64,000 nucleotides of DNA from Acidobacteriota bacterium. GTDB lineage: Bacteria > Acidobacteriota > Blastocatellia > Pyrinomonadales > Pyrinomonadaceae. Below the pieces are notes generated by a model. That model was not told the DNA's origin. It saw nothing but the letters and a program-made list of their open reading frames with translations, and ran no database searches. Location of the stretch: contig JAHBSI010000002.1 of the NCBI GenBank assembly GCA_019639195.1, positions 1-64,000 on the forward strand. The letters are read 5' to 3'. Positions 25,600-35,089 of the stretch are shown piece by piece. Made by a program: the position numbers and the translations under genes. Numbering within the stretch: position 1 is the first letter of the stretch; every line of letters starts with the position of its first letter.

Positions 25600-26306
25600 A
25601 AAATACTATTTGCACGGTTTTGTTTTTGATCTTGTCATTGGCCTTTGCCGGTTCATTGAACGCGCAGCAAACGATTTTCAATGTGCCGTCAGCCGATGTA
25701 CTTGACCGGGGTAAGGTCTATGGTGAGATCGACTTAAGCTTTAAGCCAAACTGTCAGGAAGCCCTTTGCAGGTTTTCGAGCTTTGTGCCGCGGGTAGTTG
25801 TCGGCACGGGCGGAAATGTAGAGGTTGGTTTAAATGTTACCGGCAACATCCAGCCCGGCGCCGATTCGACGACTCTCGTTCCCGCGATTAAATGGCGGCC
25901 ATACAGCAATGACAAAGGTTGGTCAATTGTTGTTGGGGATAATGTATTTATCCCGGTGCGAAACAGATCGTACAACATCGGCAACTATGCCTACGCACAG
26001 GTTAGCAAATCATTTAAGAGCGGTACGCGGGTGACGGCGGGCGGATACCACTTCACGAAGAATGTTGTCGCGGCAAACGCGAGTCGCGCTGGCGGACAAT
26101 TCGGTTTCGAGCAGACGGTGAATAAGTACCTTAACATCAACGCCGATTGGTATACCGGCAAACACGCGGCCGGTTATTTTACGCCGGGAGTCGCTTTCAA
26201 GCCGCATCCGAAAGTGACCGGCTATGTTGGATATTCGATCGGAAACACCAACTTTAGCGGCGGAAACCATTTTGTCTATACCGCTATCGGCATCAATTTG
26301 AACTAA
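25596..26306 (+). CDS. Outer-membrane beta-barrel-like protein in the kdp operon
   Basis: The start is the ATG at 25596, with GGAAGAGAA in front and a four-base overlap with the preceding gene. The 236-residue product has a signal peptide ending at LNAQ and a body of alternating aromatic/polar strands (PRVVVGTGGNVEVGLNVTG, KVTGYVGYSIGNT) with a strand-like C-terminus YTAIGINLN. This fits a small outer-membrane beta barrel. It is 12 bases before the next small gene. A porin co-transcribed with kdpFABC could ease potassium entry across the outer membrane; this is inferred. Confidence 0.7.
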   Translation: MKNTICTVLFLILSLAFAGSLNAQQTIFNVPSADVLDRGKVYGEIDLSFKPNCQEALCRFSSFVPRVVVGTGGNVEVGLNVTGNIQPGADSTTLVPAIKWRPYSNDKGWSIVVGDNVFIPVRNRSYNIGNYAYAQVSKSFKSGTRVTAGGYHFTKNVVAANASRAGGQFGFEQTVNKYLNINADWYTGKHAAGYFTPGVAFKPHPKVTGYVGYSIGNTNFSGGNHFVYTAIGINLN

Positions 26307-26318
26307 CGGAGTAAAGAA

Positions 26319-26429
26319 ATGATTGAGGATATGGTGTATTTGTCTGTGCTTATCGGCTTCTGCCTACTCTCTCTTGCGTATATCGCAGGCTGCGAGCATC
26401 TGAAGAAAAAGGGAGCGCAAGAGAAATGA
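26319..26429 (+). CDS. 36-residue single-pass membrane protein upstream of kdpF
   Basis: Too short for most gene calls but well supported. CGGAG lies before the ATG, one hydrophobic helix runs over MVYLSVLIGFCLLSLAYIAG, and the tail is basic (EHLKKKG). Its stop overlaps the kdpF start by four bases (ATGA). Small proteins of this sort are found upstream of kdpF in a number of bacteria. It may be another small regulator or stabiliser of the Kdp complex. Confidence 0.7.
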   Translation: MIEDMVYLSVLIGFCLLSLAYIAGCEHLKKKGAQEK

Positions 26430-26515
26430 GCTGGGAAACAATATTAGCCGCGGTATGCTCGGTTTTGGTGTTGGCCTATCTAGTCTATGCCCTTTTACGG
26501 CCTGAGGAGTTTTGA
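26426..26515 (+). CDS. kdpF: KdpF, small subunit of the Kdp potassium ATPase
   Basis: The 29-residue protein reads as one helix, with VLVLAYLVYALLRPEEF at its end, the hallmark of KdpF (YLVYALLRPE.F). It stabilises the KdpABC complex in the membrane. The start overlaps the upstream small gene, so it is translated by coupling. It lies 82 bases before kdpA, with a tandem repeat in between. Confidence 0.9.
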   Translation: MSWETILAAVCSVLVLAYLVYALLRPEEF

Positions 26516-26550
26516 CGGAGTCGTCGGTATCTTGCCGGCTCTTAGCGTCA

Positions 26551-26594
26551 GTCGGCGTGATGTCGGCGTGATGTCGGCGTGATGTCGGCGTACT
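26551..26594 (+). repeat. 11-bp tandem repeat directly before kdpA
   Basis: GTCGGCGTGAT occurs three times in a row (26551-26583), followed by a partial fourth copy GTCGGCGTACT. It ends three bases before the kdpA ATG and takes the place where a ribosome site should be. Copy-number changes would alter the kdpF-kdpA spacing. Confidence 0.85.
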
Positions 26595-26597
26595 AAT

Positions 26598-28400
26598 ATG
26601 ACATTTAACGGAATTCTACAAATACTATTGTTTTTCGTCATTCTCCTGCTTCTGACCAAGCCGATGGGCGTGTATCTGATGCAGGTGTATAACAACGAAA
26701 AGACGTTTCTCGATTTTCTGCTTGGGCCGGTCGAGAGGCTCTTTTACCGAATAGCGCGCGTCGATCCGGCACGGGAAATGAATTGGAAGCAATACGGAGC
26801 CGCGATGGTGCTGTTCAGCTTGATGTCATTGCTCGCGCTCTATGCGATTCAGCGGCTTCAGTTCTTTCTGCCGTTCAACCCTATGGAGTTTGCCGGGCCA
26901 TCGCCGCATCTATCGTTTAATACCGCGGCTTCGTTTGTGGCGAATACCAATTGGCAAAGCTACGGCGGGGAAACGACGATGAGCTATTTCACGCAGATGG
27001 CGGGCTTGACTGTCCAGAACTTCGTTTCGGCAGCGGCTGGAATGGCGCTCGCGATCGCATTTATTCGCGGGATTGCGCGTTTCGAAACCGATAAGCTGGG
27101 AAACTTCTGGCAGGATCTGACGCGCGGAACGCTCTATGTTCTGCTGCCGATCTCTCTGGTTGTGGCAGTTCTTTTTGTATCGCAGGGAATGATTCAAAAT
27201 TTCGCTCCTTACGTTACGGCACAGGCGGCCGAAAGCAGAACCATCGAGGTGGACAAAAAGGACGAGGCTGGCGTTGTCGTTACGGATGCTGAGGGCAACA
27301 ACGTAAAGGAGGGGCAGATCGTCACGACGCAGACTATTGCCCAGGGGCCTGTAGCGTCCCAGGAAGTGATAAAGCTGCTCGGCACGAACGGCGGCGGTTT
27401 TTTCAATGCGAATTCGGCACATCCTTATGAAAACCCGACGCCCTTTACAAATCTGCTGCAAATGCTTTTGATCTTCATCATTCCTGCGGGATTCACGTAT
27501 ACGCTTGGACGGATGGTGAGATCGCAGGGACACGGATGGGCCGTGTTTGGCGCAATGTCGATTTTATTTTTAGCAGGAGCGCTCATAGCTTATGGAGCGG
27601 AAAGCGCCGGAAATCCGCTATACCCGGACAGTGTTAATCAAGCCGTGGTCGGCGGCAATTTTGAAGGCAAGGAGACACGTTTTGGTATTGTAGGTTCGGT
27701 CCTGTTCGCTACCGTCACTACCGACGCGTCATGCGGTGCAGTCAACTCGATGCACGACAGTTACACGCCGATCGGCGGAATGGTGCCGCTTGTCAATATG
27801 CAGCTTGGCGAGGTGATTTTCGGCGGGGTCGGAGCCGGGATGTACGGAATTCTGGTGATGATCATCCTGACCGTTTTCATCGCCGGACTGATGGTCGGAA
27901 GAACGCCCGAATATCTCGGCAAAAAGATCGAAGCCTACGATGTGCAGATGGCGATGCTCTATGTGCTGATCTTCCCGATGACCATCTTAGGATTTACGGC
28001 GATTTCGGCGGTCTCGTCTGAGTTCGGGTTGACCTCGCTAAATAATCAGGGTGCACACGGGCTCTCGGAGATCTTGTATGCATTCACATCCGGAACGGCC
28101 AACAACGGCTCGGCTTTTGCCGGTCTGAATGCGAACACTTACTGGTACAACACGACCATCGGCCTGGCAATGCTGTTCGGGCGCTTTCTGATGATCGTCC
28201 CGATGCTCGCGATCGCTGGAAATCTGGCGCGGAAAAAGCCTGTGCCCGCAAGCCCGGGTACATTCCCGGTCAACACGGCTCTGTTTGCAGTGTTGCTGGT
28301 GGGCATAATTTTGATAGTCGGCGCGCTGACGTTCTTCCCAGCCCTAAGCTTGTCGCCGATCTTGGAGCATTTCCAGATGTATGCAGGCGAAACTTTTTAG
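26598..28400 (+). CDS. kdpA: KdpA, potassium-binding subunit of the Kdp ATPase
   Basis: The 600-residue protein is polytopic with about ten helices. Selectivity-filter-like segments are visible: TNWQSYGGETTMSYFTQM, LGTNGGGFFNANSAHPYENP, TTDASCGAVNSMHDSYTP and SGTANNGSAFAGL, as in KdpA. It binds and conducts potassium in the inner membrane. The length is slightly above the Escherichia coli protein (557), owing to a charged loop near residue 220. No ribosome site is obvious; a tandem repeat fills the leader. Confidence 0.97.
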   Translation: MTFNGILQILLFFVILLLLTKPMGVYLMQVYNNEKTFLDFLLGPVERLFYRIARVDPAREMNWKQYGAAMVLFSLMSLLALYAIQRLQFFLPFNPMEFAGPSPHLSFNTAASFVANTNWQSYGGETTMSYFTQMAGLTVQNFVSAAAGMALAIAFIRGIARFETDKLGNFWQDLTRGTLYVLLPISLVVAVLFVSQGMIQNFAPYVTAQAAESRTIEVDKKDEAGVVVTDAEGNNVKEGQIVTTQTIAQGPVASQEVIKLLGTNGGGFFNANSAHPYENPTPFTNLLQMLLIFIIPAGFTYTLGRMVRSQGHGWAVFGAMSILFLAGALIAYGAESAGNPLYPDSVNQAVVGGNFEGKETRFGIVGSVLFATVTTDASCGAVNSMHDSYTPIGGMVPLVNMQLGEVIFGGVGAGMYGILVMIILTVFIAGLMVGRTPEYLGKKIEAYDVQMAMLYVLIFPMTILGFTAISAVSSEFGLTSLNNQGAHGLSEILYAFTSGTANNGSAFAGLNANTYWYNTTIGLAMLFGRFLMIVPMLAIAGNLARKKPVPASPGTFPVNTALFAVLLVGIILIVGALTFFPALSLSPILEHFQMYAGETF

Positions 28401-28494
28401 CCACCGAGGTCTCAGAGCGGGATGAGAAAGAAGAAGATTATTTTTCTGATCAAGTGATATATGCCTTTCAGAGTTCGGTGTATTCTCTGTGGCA
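28401..28494. repeat. Imperfect inverted repeat between kdpA and kdpB
   Basis: CCACCGAGGTCTCAGAG at 28401-28417 and TCGGTGTATTCTCTGTGGCA at 28475-28494 have ends that pair imperfectly (GCCACCGAG against CTCTGTGGC). Such CTCTGTGG-type pairs recall widespread intergenic REP-like units. It may be a small mobile hairpin in the operon. Confidence 0.35.
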
Positions 28495-28505
28495 AAGAAA
28501 AAACA

Positions 28506-30560
28506 ATGAAGAACGAAATTTCAATTTGGGATAACAAGATTATCTCGCAGGCACTGATCGATTCCGTGAAAAAACTGAATCCGGTTCACATGGTGAAAAG
28601 CCCGGTGATGTTCGTAGTCGAGATCGGGGCGGCATTTCTGACCGTAAAGCTTCTCACCAATTTGGTCGGAGGATCGGCGGAGAGCAATGGTCTTTTCGAG
28701 ATTCAGATCACGCTTTGGTTGTGGTTTACGGTCTTGTTCGCGAATTTCGCTGAAGCGATGGCCGAAGGGCGCGGAAAGGCTCAGGCCGACACGCTTCGCA
28801 AGTCGCGGACCGAGACACATGCAAAAATGCTGGAAAGCCCCGAGAGCCGGAACGTTAAAGGACTTGTCCTTGCTTCCGAGTTGCGAAAAGGCGACTTTGT
28901 CCTGGTCGAGGCAGGCGACTTTATCCCTGGTGACGGCGAGGTGATCGAAGGCGTCGCGTCGGTTGACGAATCGGCGATAACGGGCGAATCCGCACCCGTC
29001 ATACGTGAATCCGGCGGCGACCGGTCAGCGGTGACTGGTGGAACGAAGGTGCTGTCAGACTGGATGAAGGTCCGCATCTCTTCCGATCCAGGCGAGACAT
29101 TTATCGACCGTATGATCGCTCTCGTCGAGGGCGCCGCTCGGCAGAAGACGCCGAATGAGATTGCACTTAATATATTGCTTGCAGGATTGACGATTGTCTT
29201 TCTGCTTGCGGTGGTAACCTTGCAGCCGTTTGCAATTTACTCGAATGCTCCACAGACGATCTTTGTACTCATCTCGCTGCTCGTGTGTCTTATTCCGACA
29301 ACGATCGGCGGCCTTCTGTCCGCGATTGGTATAGCGGGGATGGACCGACTGGTGCAGCACAACGTACTTGCGATGAGCGGACGTGCCGTCGAGGCAGCGG
29401 GCGATGTAAACACTCTGCTGCTCGATAAAACCGGCACGATCACACTTGGCAACCGACAGGCGACGGAATTTATTCCACTAAAGGGCGTTGATGAAAAGCG
29501 GCTTGCCGACGCAGCACAACTCTCATCTCTCGCTGACGAGACGCCCGAAGGACGCTCGATCATCGTGCTTGCGAAGCAAAGATACGGACTGCGTGGCCGC
29601 GAGGTTCACGAACTGGCCAGCAATACTACGTTCGTTCCCTTCACGGCGCAGACGCGAATGTCCGGCGTCGATCTGGACGGCCGTGAGATAAGGAAAGGTG
29701 CGGTCGATGCAGTTGAGAAATACCTAAGTGCCGGCGGTCGTCAGCAGCCAGCCGAGCTGCGGGAGGTAGTGGAAAAGATAGCCCGTGCCGGCGGCACACC
29801 GCTTGTGGTCGCGGATTCGGGCAATGCGCTTGGCGTGATTTACCTGAAAGACATTGTAAAACAGGGCATGCGCCAGCGTTTCAACCAGCTTCGGCAGATG
29901 GGCATCAAAACGGTGATGATCACCGGCGATAACCCGCTGACGGCAGCATCGATCGCGCAGGAGGCAGGCGTCGACGATTTTCTCGCTGAAGCAAAACCGG
30001 AAGATAAGATGGCGCTCATCAAACGCGAACAGGCCGAGGGCAAACTTGTCGCAATGACGGGAGACGGAACTAATGATGCTCCAGCACTTGCTCAGGCGGA
30101 CGTCGGGGTAGCGATGAACACCGGTACTCAGGCCGCCAAAGAAGCCGGCAACATGGTCGATCTCGACTCAAACCCGACAAAGCTGATCGAGGTGGTCGAG
30201 ATCGGCAAGCAGCTTCTGATGACGCGCGGTGCGTTGACGACATTCTCAATTGCGAATGACGTTGCGAAGTATTTTGCGATCATCCCAGCGATGTTCGCGG
30301 CCACTTTCCCGGTTTTGAATGCCCTGAATATTATGGGCCTTGCGACGCCCCAATCTGCGATCCTTTCGGCGGTCATCTTCAATGCGTTGGTGATAGTCGC
30401 CCTGATCCCGCTGGCACTCCGGGGCGTTAAATATCGAGCGTTGTCGGCCTCATCGCTGCTGCAGAGGAATCTCTTGATCTACGGCGCAGGCGGCATTATC
30501 GCGCCTTTTATCGGGATCAAACTTATCGATCTGATCGTGACATCTCTTGGATTAGCTTAA
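28506..30560 (+). CDS. kdpB: KdpB, P-type ATPase catalytic subunit
   Basis: The start is the ATG at 28506; an in-frame upstream codon at 28461 would add an unusual Cys-rich leader. The 684-residue protein has the actuator TGES (ITGESAPVI), the phosphorylation motif LLDKTGTIT, the nucleotide-binding segment and the hinge [18 protein letters not shown]. This is the P-type ATPase that hydrolyses ATP to drive potassium import by KdpA. All catalytic residues are present. Confidence 0.97.
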   Translation: MKNEISIWDNKIISQALIDSVKKLNPVHMVKSPVMFVVEIGAAFLTVKLLTNLVGGSAESNGLFEIQITLWLWFTVLFANFAEAMAEGRGKAQADTLRKSRTETHAKMLESPESRNVKGLVLASELRKGDFVLVEAGDFIPGDGEVIEGVASVDESAITGESAPVIRESGGDRSAVTGGTKVLSDWMKVRISSDPGETFIDRMIALVEGAARQKTPNEIALNILLAGLTIVFLLAVVTLQPFAIYSNAPQTIFVLISLLVCLIPTTIGGLLSAIGIAGMDRLVQHNVLAMSGRAVEAAGDVNTLLLDKTGTITLGNRQATEFIPLKGVDEKRLADAAQLSSLADETPEGRSIIVLAKQRYGLRGREVHELASNTTFVPFTAQTRMSGVDLDGREIRKGAVDAVEKYLSAGGRQQPAELREVVEKIARAGGTPLVVADSGNALGVIYLKDIVKQGMRQRFNQLRQMGIKTVMITGDNPLTAASIAQEAGVDDFLAEAKPEDKMALIKREQAEGKLVAMTGDGTNDAPALAQADVGVAMNTGTQAAKEAGNMVDLDSNPTKLIEVVEIGKQLLMTRGALTTFSIANDVAKYFAIIPAMFAATFPVLNALNIMGLATPQSAILSAVIFNALVIVALIPLALRGVKYRALSASSLLQRNLLIYGAGGIIAPFIGIKLIDLIVTSLGLA

Positions 30561-30597
30561 ATTTGTTGTGGGCACTTGTCCGCACTCCACTCAATAT

Positions 30598-31150
30598 ATG
30601 AAAGACTTAATTACATCCGTGCTAATGATCGTTGCTATGACCGTCGGACTAGGAATTTTTTATCCGCTGGCAGTTTGGGGCGTCGGGCAGTTCGTTTTCC
30701 CGCACCAGGCAAACGGGTCGCTTATCGAACGGGAGGGTAAAGTGATAGGCTCCGAATTGATCGGACAGAATTTTACATCGCCGGAATATTAACGGCTACG
30801 ACGCAGCTTCGTCAGGCGGATCGAACCTTGGTCCTACCAGCAGCAAATTGATCGACCGGGTAAAGGCTAATGCTGAAGCGTTGCGATCCGAAAACCCTCA
30901 GTCACAAGTTCCGGCCGATCTAGTAACGACGAGTGCGTCTGGAATCGACCCTCATATCTCGCCCGCCGCCGCCGATTTTCAGATCATGAGGGTCGCGATG
31001 GCACGTGGGATGAGCGAAGATCAACTCCGATCGCTCGTCGGGCGGTTCACTGAAGATCGACAGTTCGGTGTTCTTGGGGAACCGCGTGTCAACGTCCTTT
31101 TGCTGAATCTGGAACTCGACCGGGTAAGCCCCCTTCCGAGTGCTAAATGA
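30598..31150 (+). pseudogene. kdpC: KdpC with an internal deletion and frameshift
   Basis: The first part starts at the ATG at 30598 with the single transmembrane helix (VLMIVAMTVGLGIFYPLAVW) and goes to [15 protein letters not shown], then meets a stop at 30790-30792. The rest follows in another frame from [20 protein letters not shown] to the C-terminus at 31150. Between these two points KdpC normally has an F..RPSA segment of about 8-10 codons, which is missing. So this is a deletion of roughly 25 bases rather than a single-base slip. KdpC is needed for Kdp function, so the pump may be inactive, or the assembly is wrong here. Confidence 0.75.
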
Positions 31151-31160
31151 ATATTTAAAG

Positions 31161-32345
31161 ATGTTTGTTGAGACCGAGATAACTGAAACACGGAACAATA
31201 ACGGAGGCAAGCGTCCGTCGCCGGAGTCGCTGCTTGCGATGTTCAATGAGGAAGAGAGGGCGAAGCTGCGGGTCTATATCGGTGCCGCCGCCGGAGTCGG
31301 AAAGACGTGGCAGATGCTTGAGGATGCTCATTCACTAAAGAAGCAAGGTTTCGATGTGGTGATCGGAGCCGTAGAAACCCATGGGCGTGAAGAAACTCTC
31401 GAACAGATCAAGGACCTGGAGATTGTCCTGCCACAGAAAATAAACTATCGCGGCAATGTGTTCGAGGAAATGGACCTGGCAGGAATCATCGAGCGCAACC
31501 CATCCGTTGTGATAGTCGATGAACTCGCTCACACAAACATCGAAGGAGCCACAAATCAAAAAAGATATCAAGATGTCTTTGATCTCCTGGATCACGGCAT
31601 TTCCGTGATAACCGCCGTTAACATCCAGCACATCGAATCGCTGAACGATGTGGTTGCGACCACGACCGGTGTGAAGGTGCGTGAGACCGTGCCGGATTCC
31701 TTTTTCAAGCGGGCAGACGAAGTGATCGATGTTGATATTTCGATCGATACCCTGCGGACACGCCTGCGACAAGGAAAGATCTACTCCATAGAAAAGATAG
31801 AGCAGGCGCTCAACAATTTCTTTCGCAAAGGGAACCTTGCAACTTTGCGGGAGCTTGCCCTCAGACAGGTGGCACAACACCAGGCGGTTCAGGATCAGGA
31901 ATACCGCGAACGCGAAGGCCTTGAACCGTCGGCCGTCCCCGAACATGTAATGGTCTGCATGGCGAGCCGCGGAAGCGCTGCGAAGCTCCTGCGAACCGGT
32001 GCTCGGATAGCCGGGCGTCTTGCACACAATGATTGGTACGCCGTTTACGTTGAAACGCCGAGCGAAGGGCCGGGACGCATCGACCCCAAAACTTATGCCA
32101 CCCTACAGGAAAACATCCGACTCGCTGAATCACTTGGTGCAATAGTTGTAAGACTAAAAGGCGGCAACGTAACCGACGAACTCTTGAAGTTCGCCCGCAA
32201 GAGTGAGATCACCCACGTTATCTTCGGTCAGTCCGCCCGCTCCCGCTGGCAGATCCTTTTAAAAGGTTCTGTCATAAATCGCTTTCTTCGCGAAATGAAG
32301 GACGCCGCCGTCCACGTGATCCCTGTCGAACAAAAAACCAGGTGA
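31161..32345 (+). CDS. kdpD: KdpD N-terminal half: KdpD sensor domain plus Usp domain
   Basis: The protein has the KdpD domain with Walker A GAAAGVGKT and VVIVDELAHTN, then a linker and a universal-stress-protein-like domain (VMVCMASRGSAAKLLRTGAR, GQSARSRWQILLKGSV), and ends there. The membrane and kinase parts of standard KdpD are absent and lie in a separate gene at 19941. It may interact with that kinase in trans. The ATG at 31161 is chosen; a GTG at 31140 would overlap kdpC. Confidence 0.88.
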   Translation: MFVETEITETRNNNGGKRPSPESLLAMFNEEERAKLRVYIGAAAGVGKTWQMLEDAHSLKKQGFDVVIGAVETHGREETLEQIKDLEIVLPQKINYRGNVFEEMDLAGIIERNPSVVIVDELAHTNIEGATNQKRYQDVFDLLDHGISVITAVNIQHIESLNDVVATTTGVKVRETVPDSFFKRADEVIDVDISIDTLRTRLRQGKIYSIEKIEQALNNFFRKGNLATLRELALRQVAQHQAVQDQEYREREGLEPSAVPEHVMVCMASRGSAAKLLRTGARIAGRLAHNDWYAVYVETPSEGPGRIDPKTYATLQENIRLAESLGAIVVRLKGGNVTDELLKFARKSEITHVIFGQSARSRWQILLKGSVINRFLREMKDAAVHVIPVEQKTR

Positions 32346-32660
32346 AAGACCTATCTCTTGGCGGGAACCTACGTTTACTTTGACACCAACGAGCCGTATC
32401 TCTATTTTCTAGATTGATTTCACAGAAAACTCTGCTCGCCAGTATCCCCCGGACTATAAAAATCATCTAAACGGAATTTACTTGCACGTTCAGTTTCGGT
32501 CTTTCATGTCTGCACTTTTCCTGCCGTTTCTCTTGCGGATGGGCAACGGTCAGCATTTATTCACGATACATAAGCGGAAGTGCGATGGAAGCTATCTTTG
32601 ATCATTCGGCTTTTGGGAAATAAGCGGAAGATAATAGATGGAGTAGTTACGGCAAAAATG
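32346..32660. other. Intergenic stretch between kdp and the RHS array
   Basis: No gene or RNA is seen in these 315 bases. An 11-bp direct repeat ATAAGCGGAAG occurs at 32570-32580 and 32620-32630, with a spacing of 50 bases. It may mark an element boundary. The next 100 bases are a primase-gene relic. Confidence 0.4.
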
Positions 32661-32761
32661 TTCAAAGATGGATACCGGAGAGTTACGAGTAAACGGCCGT
32701 GCTACACTTGCCGTAAAAGTCAGGGCATTATGTTTGGCTGTCTTCTGCCAATAAGCCGCGC
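32661..32761 (+). pseudogene. Relic of a DUF3854 primase-like gene at the left edge of the RHS array
   Basis: The first half reads GYRRVTSKRPCYTCRK, like the zinc-finger start GYKRVSKKRPCCICGK of the intact gene at 55649. It then jumps to a 44-base stretch (32718-32761) that matches 56256-56299 with one mismatch. So about 560 bases of the gene are missing between the two halves, and the right half is nearly identical while the left half has diverged. The RHS array thus lies between a broken copy and the intact copy of the same gene. Confidence 0.75.
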
Positions 32762-32769
32762 ATCCCTTG

Positions 32770-33420
32770 AGAGGTGCGGGCCAAAATTTACCAGATGAAA
32801 GGCACCAATCGTCACGTTCCCTATCCCACCGAGTTTTGCGAAGTAAACCATGTAAACTTTTATTTTCGTACCGGACTCTTCCGTATATTTCGATGTGCCG
32901 ATATAGGTTCCGCCTTCCGGAACATAGAACGAACCCTTAGCCTTGGGATCAGATGCACTGGGATAGATGTGGTTTTCCGGATCGATCTTTGTCGAAAAAT
33001 CTCTATTAATTTGTTTAGTAGCATCGAATGTATTGCCATCGTTAGGATTGGCGAAATATGCCCCTTGGGACCCAAACGCCGTGGCCGCCCATGTCTCCGA
33101 TGGAGACATGGCAGACTGTGCAGAAGGTTCAAGTGTGGCTGCAAAAGCCTCATAATCGAAGTTTGGGTCGCATAAGAGCCCCTCGGCTGCTGCGGCTGCC
33201 AACGTATGTCCTCTCTTCATACGGCATTCCGGCGATCACCGAATCAAAGCCGTACTCCGCGCCCTCAGGACTTATGTGCATGTAACGCTCATAGCGTGTG
33301 CCGTCGGGATTGACGGCCGTAGTGCTGCCGACAGTGCTGGAGTACGTCCACTCATACGGGCTCGAGTCGGATGGGGACTTGTAAAGCTTCCTATCCACGA
33401 CGCCACGGTTCGCACCTCGC
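32770..33420 (-). pseudogene. Broken toxin-like fragment at the end of the RHS array
   Basis: Two overlapping frames make one protein. The first has PYEWTYSSTVGSTTAVNPDG and RYERYMHISPEGAEYGFD. After a shift near 33205 the second has GHTLAAAAAEGLLCDPNFD and continues to GGIGNVTIGAFHLVNFGP, where homology stops at the primase relic. It resembles the variable ends of RHS-type proteins, but no family is recognised. It is truncated at both ends and frameshifted, so it is probably the oldest remnant of the array. Confidence 0.4.
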
Positions 33421-33426
33421 GGTCAG

Positions 33427-33939
33427 TTAAGGTTTTCTGGGATGGCATCGCTTGTTCTCTGCCGGTTCGCCAAACCCGGAAAAATACCAATCTCCGTTGA
33501 CCCAGTGTCCAATAACGATCTCGGTATATGTATAAACTCGCCTGTCGGTCTGGACAGTCACGCAACCTTCGATCGTGTATTGCGGAATCGAACCGGCGTA
33601 ACCTCCTGTGAGTCTGAATGGGCGGAAGGTCTCCTTCCTATCCGTGTCGGCATTCTTCTTCCGAAAGGCAACATAAGCCTCTCTCCCACCCGCGGGCTTC
33701 TCGAATAGAACGTCATAAAGTCGGCCATAACCCAATTCACCGTCATCGCCGAAAAAGATATCGAGCCGGTCACAAAGAGTTCGAAGATCAGTATGCGGCG
33801 GCGGGTCTTCAATGACCGCATTCTCGGTACAGGTCTGAGCGCTTGCCTGCAATGCAGAAAATGCAAACAGAGAGAAGACCACCAGCGGCCACAAAGTAAA
33901 CCGGTGTTTCAGTTGAAAAAGTTGGAACATTCTACTCAT
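33427..33939 (-). CDS. Exported immunity candidate for the HEFEH tip
   Basis: The start is the ATG at 33939 with GGGAGAA in front, and it overlaps the stop of the toxin cassette by eight bases. The 170-residue product has a signal peptide (FTLWPLVVFSLFAFSALQASAQ), so it should act in the periplasm. The mature part has two pairs of cysteines that could form disulfides. No domain is recognised. Tight overlap with a metallopeptidase tip supports an immunity function. Confidence 0.65.
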   Translation of the reverse strand: MSRMFQLFQLKHRFTLWPLVVFSLFAFSALQASAQTCTENAVIEDPPPHTDLRTLCDRLDIFFGDDGELGYGRLYDVLFEKPAGGREAYVAFRKKNADTDRKETFRPFRLTGGYAGSIPQYTIEGCVTVQTDRRVYTYTEIVIGHWVNGDWYFSGFGEPAENKRCHPRKP

Positions 33940-35089
33940 GTGTTCTCCCAAAATATCGACGCCCGTCTTTTTGTACTTTTGAATAATCGAGCTTCGTACC
34001 AGGCGGAACACCAGAAAGGCTAAAATTCTTTTCATAGGCCACCTTGCCACCTTTCACTCTATCGTAACTCGACTCATACGTAGTGCTTAGTCCCGACAGA
34101 GCCTTTGCTTTGTCCATGTCGCTTGTAGCGGAGTCGAATTTGTTTAGGATTGAAACATCCTGGTTACCCATTGCAAATGGAACCTGAAAATCCTTACCTT
34201 GCGATAGTTTCAGTTGGATCTTCCATGCCTTAACCTCTTCGCTTATATCGCCATTTGCTCTTCCCAAAAGGTTTCCGGCTTTGTCGTAAGCAAACGCAAA
34301 CTCTCCACTATCGAACTGCCGGGCGTGTTCGAATTCATGTCCAAATCGTGAGAAGAGAGAGAAGCTTTCGGAACGAGAATTGGAAAGATTTATGGTAATG
34401 GTATTCTTGTCTGGATCAGCTGTTAACCCACCCTCTTGTCCCGCATCGAACCTGGTATTGCCTCCGACGTTAACAACATAATTAACATCGGACTTTTCCA
34501 ACTGCTCAATCGTGGCTAGTTCCGCTGCGTATTTTTTAGGATCTTTTTTAAGCTTCTTCAAGTAGTCATTGAAAGCTTCACGAGATCTTTTATCCCATTT
34601 TGAAGGATCTAAGATCGCGCCAGATGAATCGGTAAACTTTAGTGGATTATTCTGGCAGTATGCATATGGGTTTATTCCTTGTGGGTCGAAGCGTTTGCTT
34701 TGGCTTACCATTACAGGGTCAAACTGTGTGAAACGCCCTAACCGATTTGCGTACATCCTTGCCTGGGCAAAATCCAAACCGGTTTCTTCGTCGTTGATGT
34801 ATCCGGTGAAGCCTTGGCGTACGTCGTCGGCGGTGTAGTGGTCTGCGGTGGTGCGGCCGCCGAGGCCGATTATTTCTTCGCCGTAAGGCATGCAGTCGGT
34901 TCGGGAGGTCACGTTACCATTTGCATCGGTATTTATTCTTGGTGTGCCCAAATTATCATTGGTTAGATATTGAACCTTCGCATCTTGCACGGGAACAACC
35001 TTGGTCGAGTATTCTGCCACCAGCTTACCAGATGCGTCATAGACGAAAACCGTTGTTTCGCCTGCTGCATTGCCGTATACGACAGCAGG
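33932..35089 (-). pseudogene. 5'-truncated RHS cassette with HEFEH metallopeptidase tip
   Basis: The frame begins directly after the TAA of the upstream gene and has no proper start (an internal GTG lies at 35020). It holds about the last 120 residues of the RHS core: TTVFVYDASGKLVAEYS, DNLGTPRINTDANG and the conserved GYINDEETGLDFAQARMYA. A new tip follows with FGHEFEHARQFDSGEF, an HExxH zinc motif, and a downstream EEVKAW that could give the third ligand. It is read as a silent cassette that can be joined to the full-length RHS gene by recombination in the shared core. Its immunity candidate overlaps the 3' end. Confidence 0.75.

Noticed and set aside
26551..26594. CRISPR-like repeat
   Set aside because: The units are contiguous 11-mers without spacers; a tandem repeat, not a CRISPR array.
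33932..35089. HEFEH cassette as an independent functional toxin gene
   Set aside because: No ribosome site or ATG at the 5' end and only a part of the core is left; read as a silent cassette instead.
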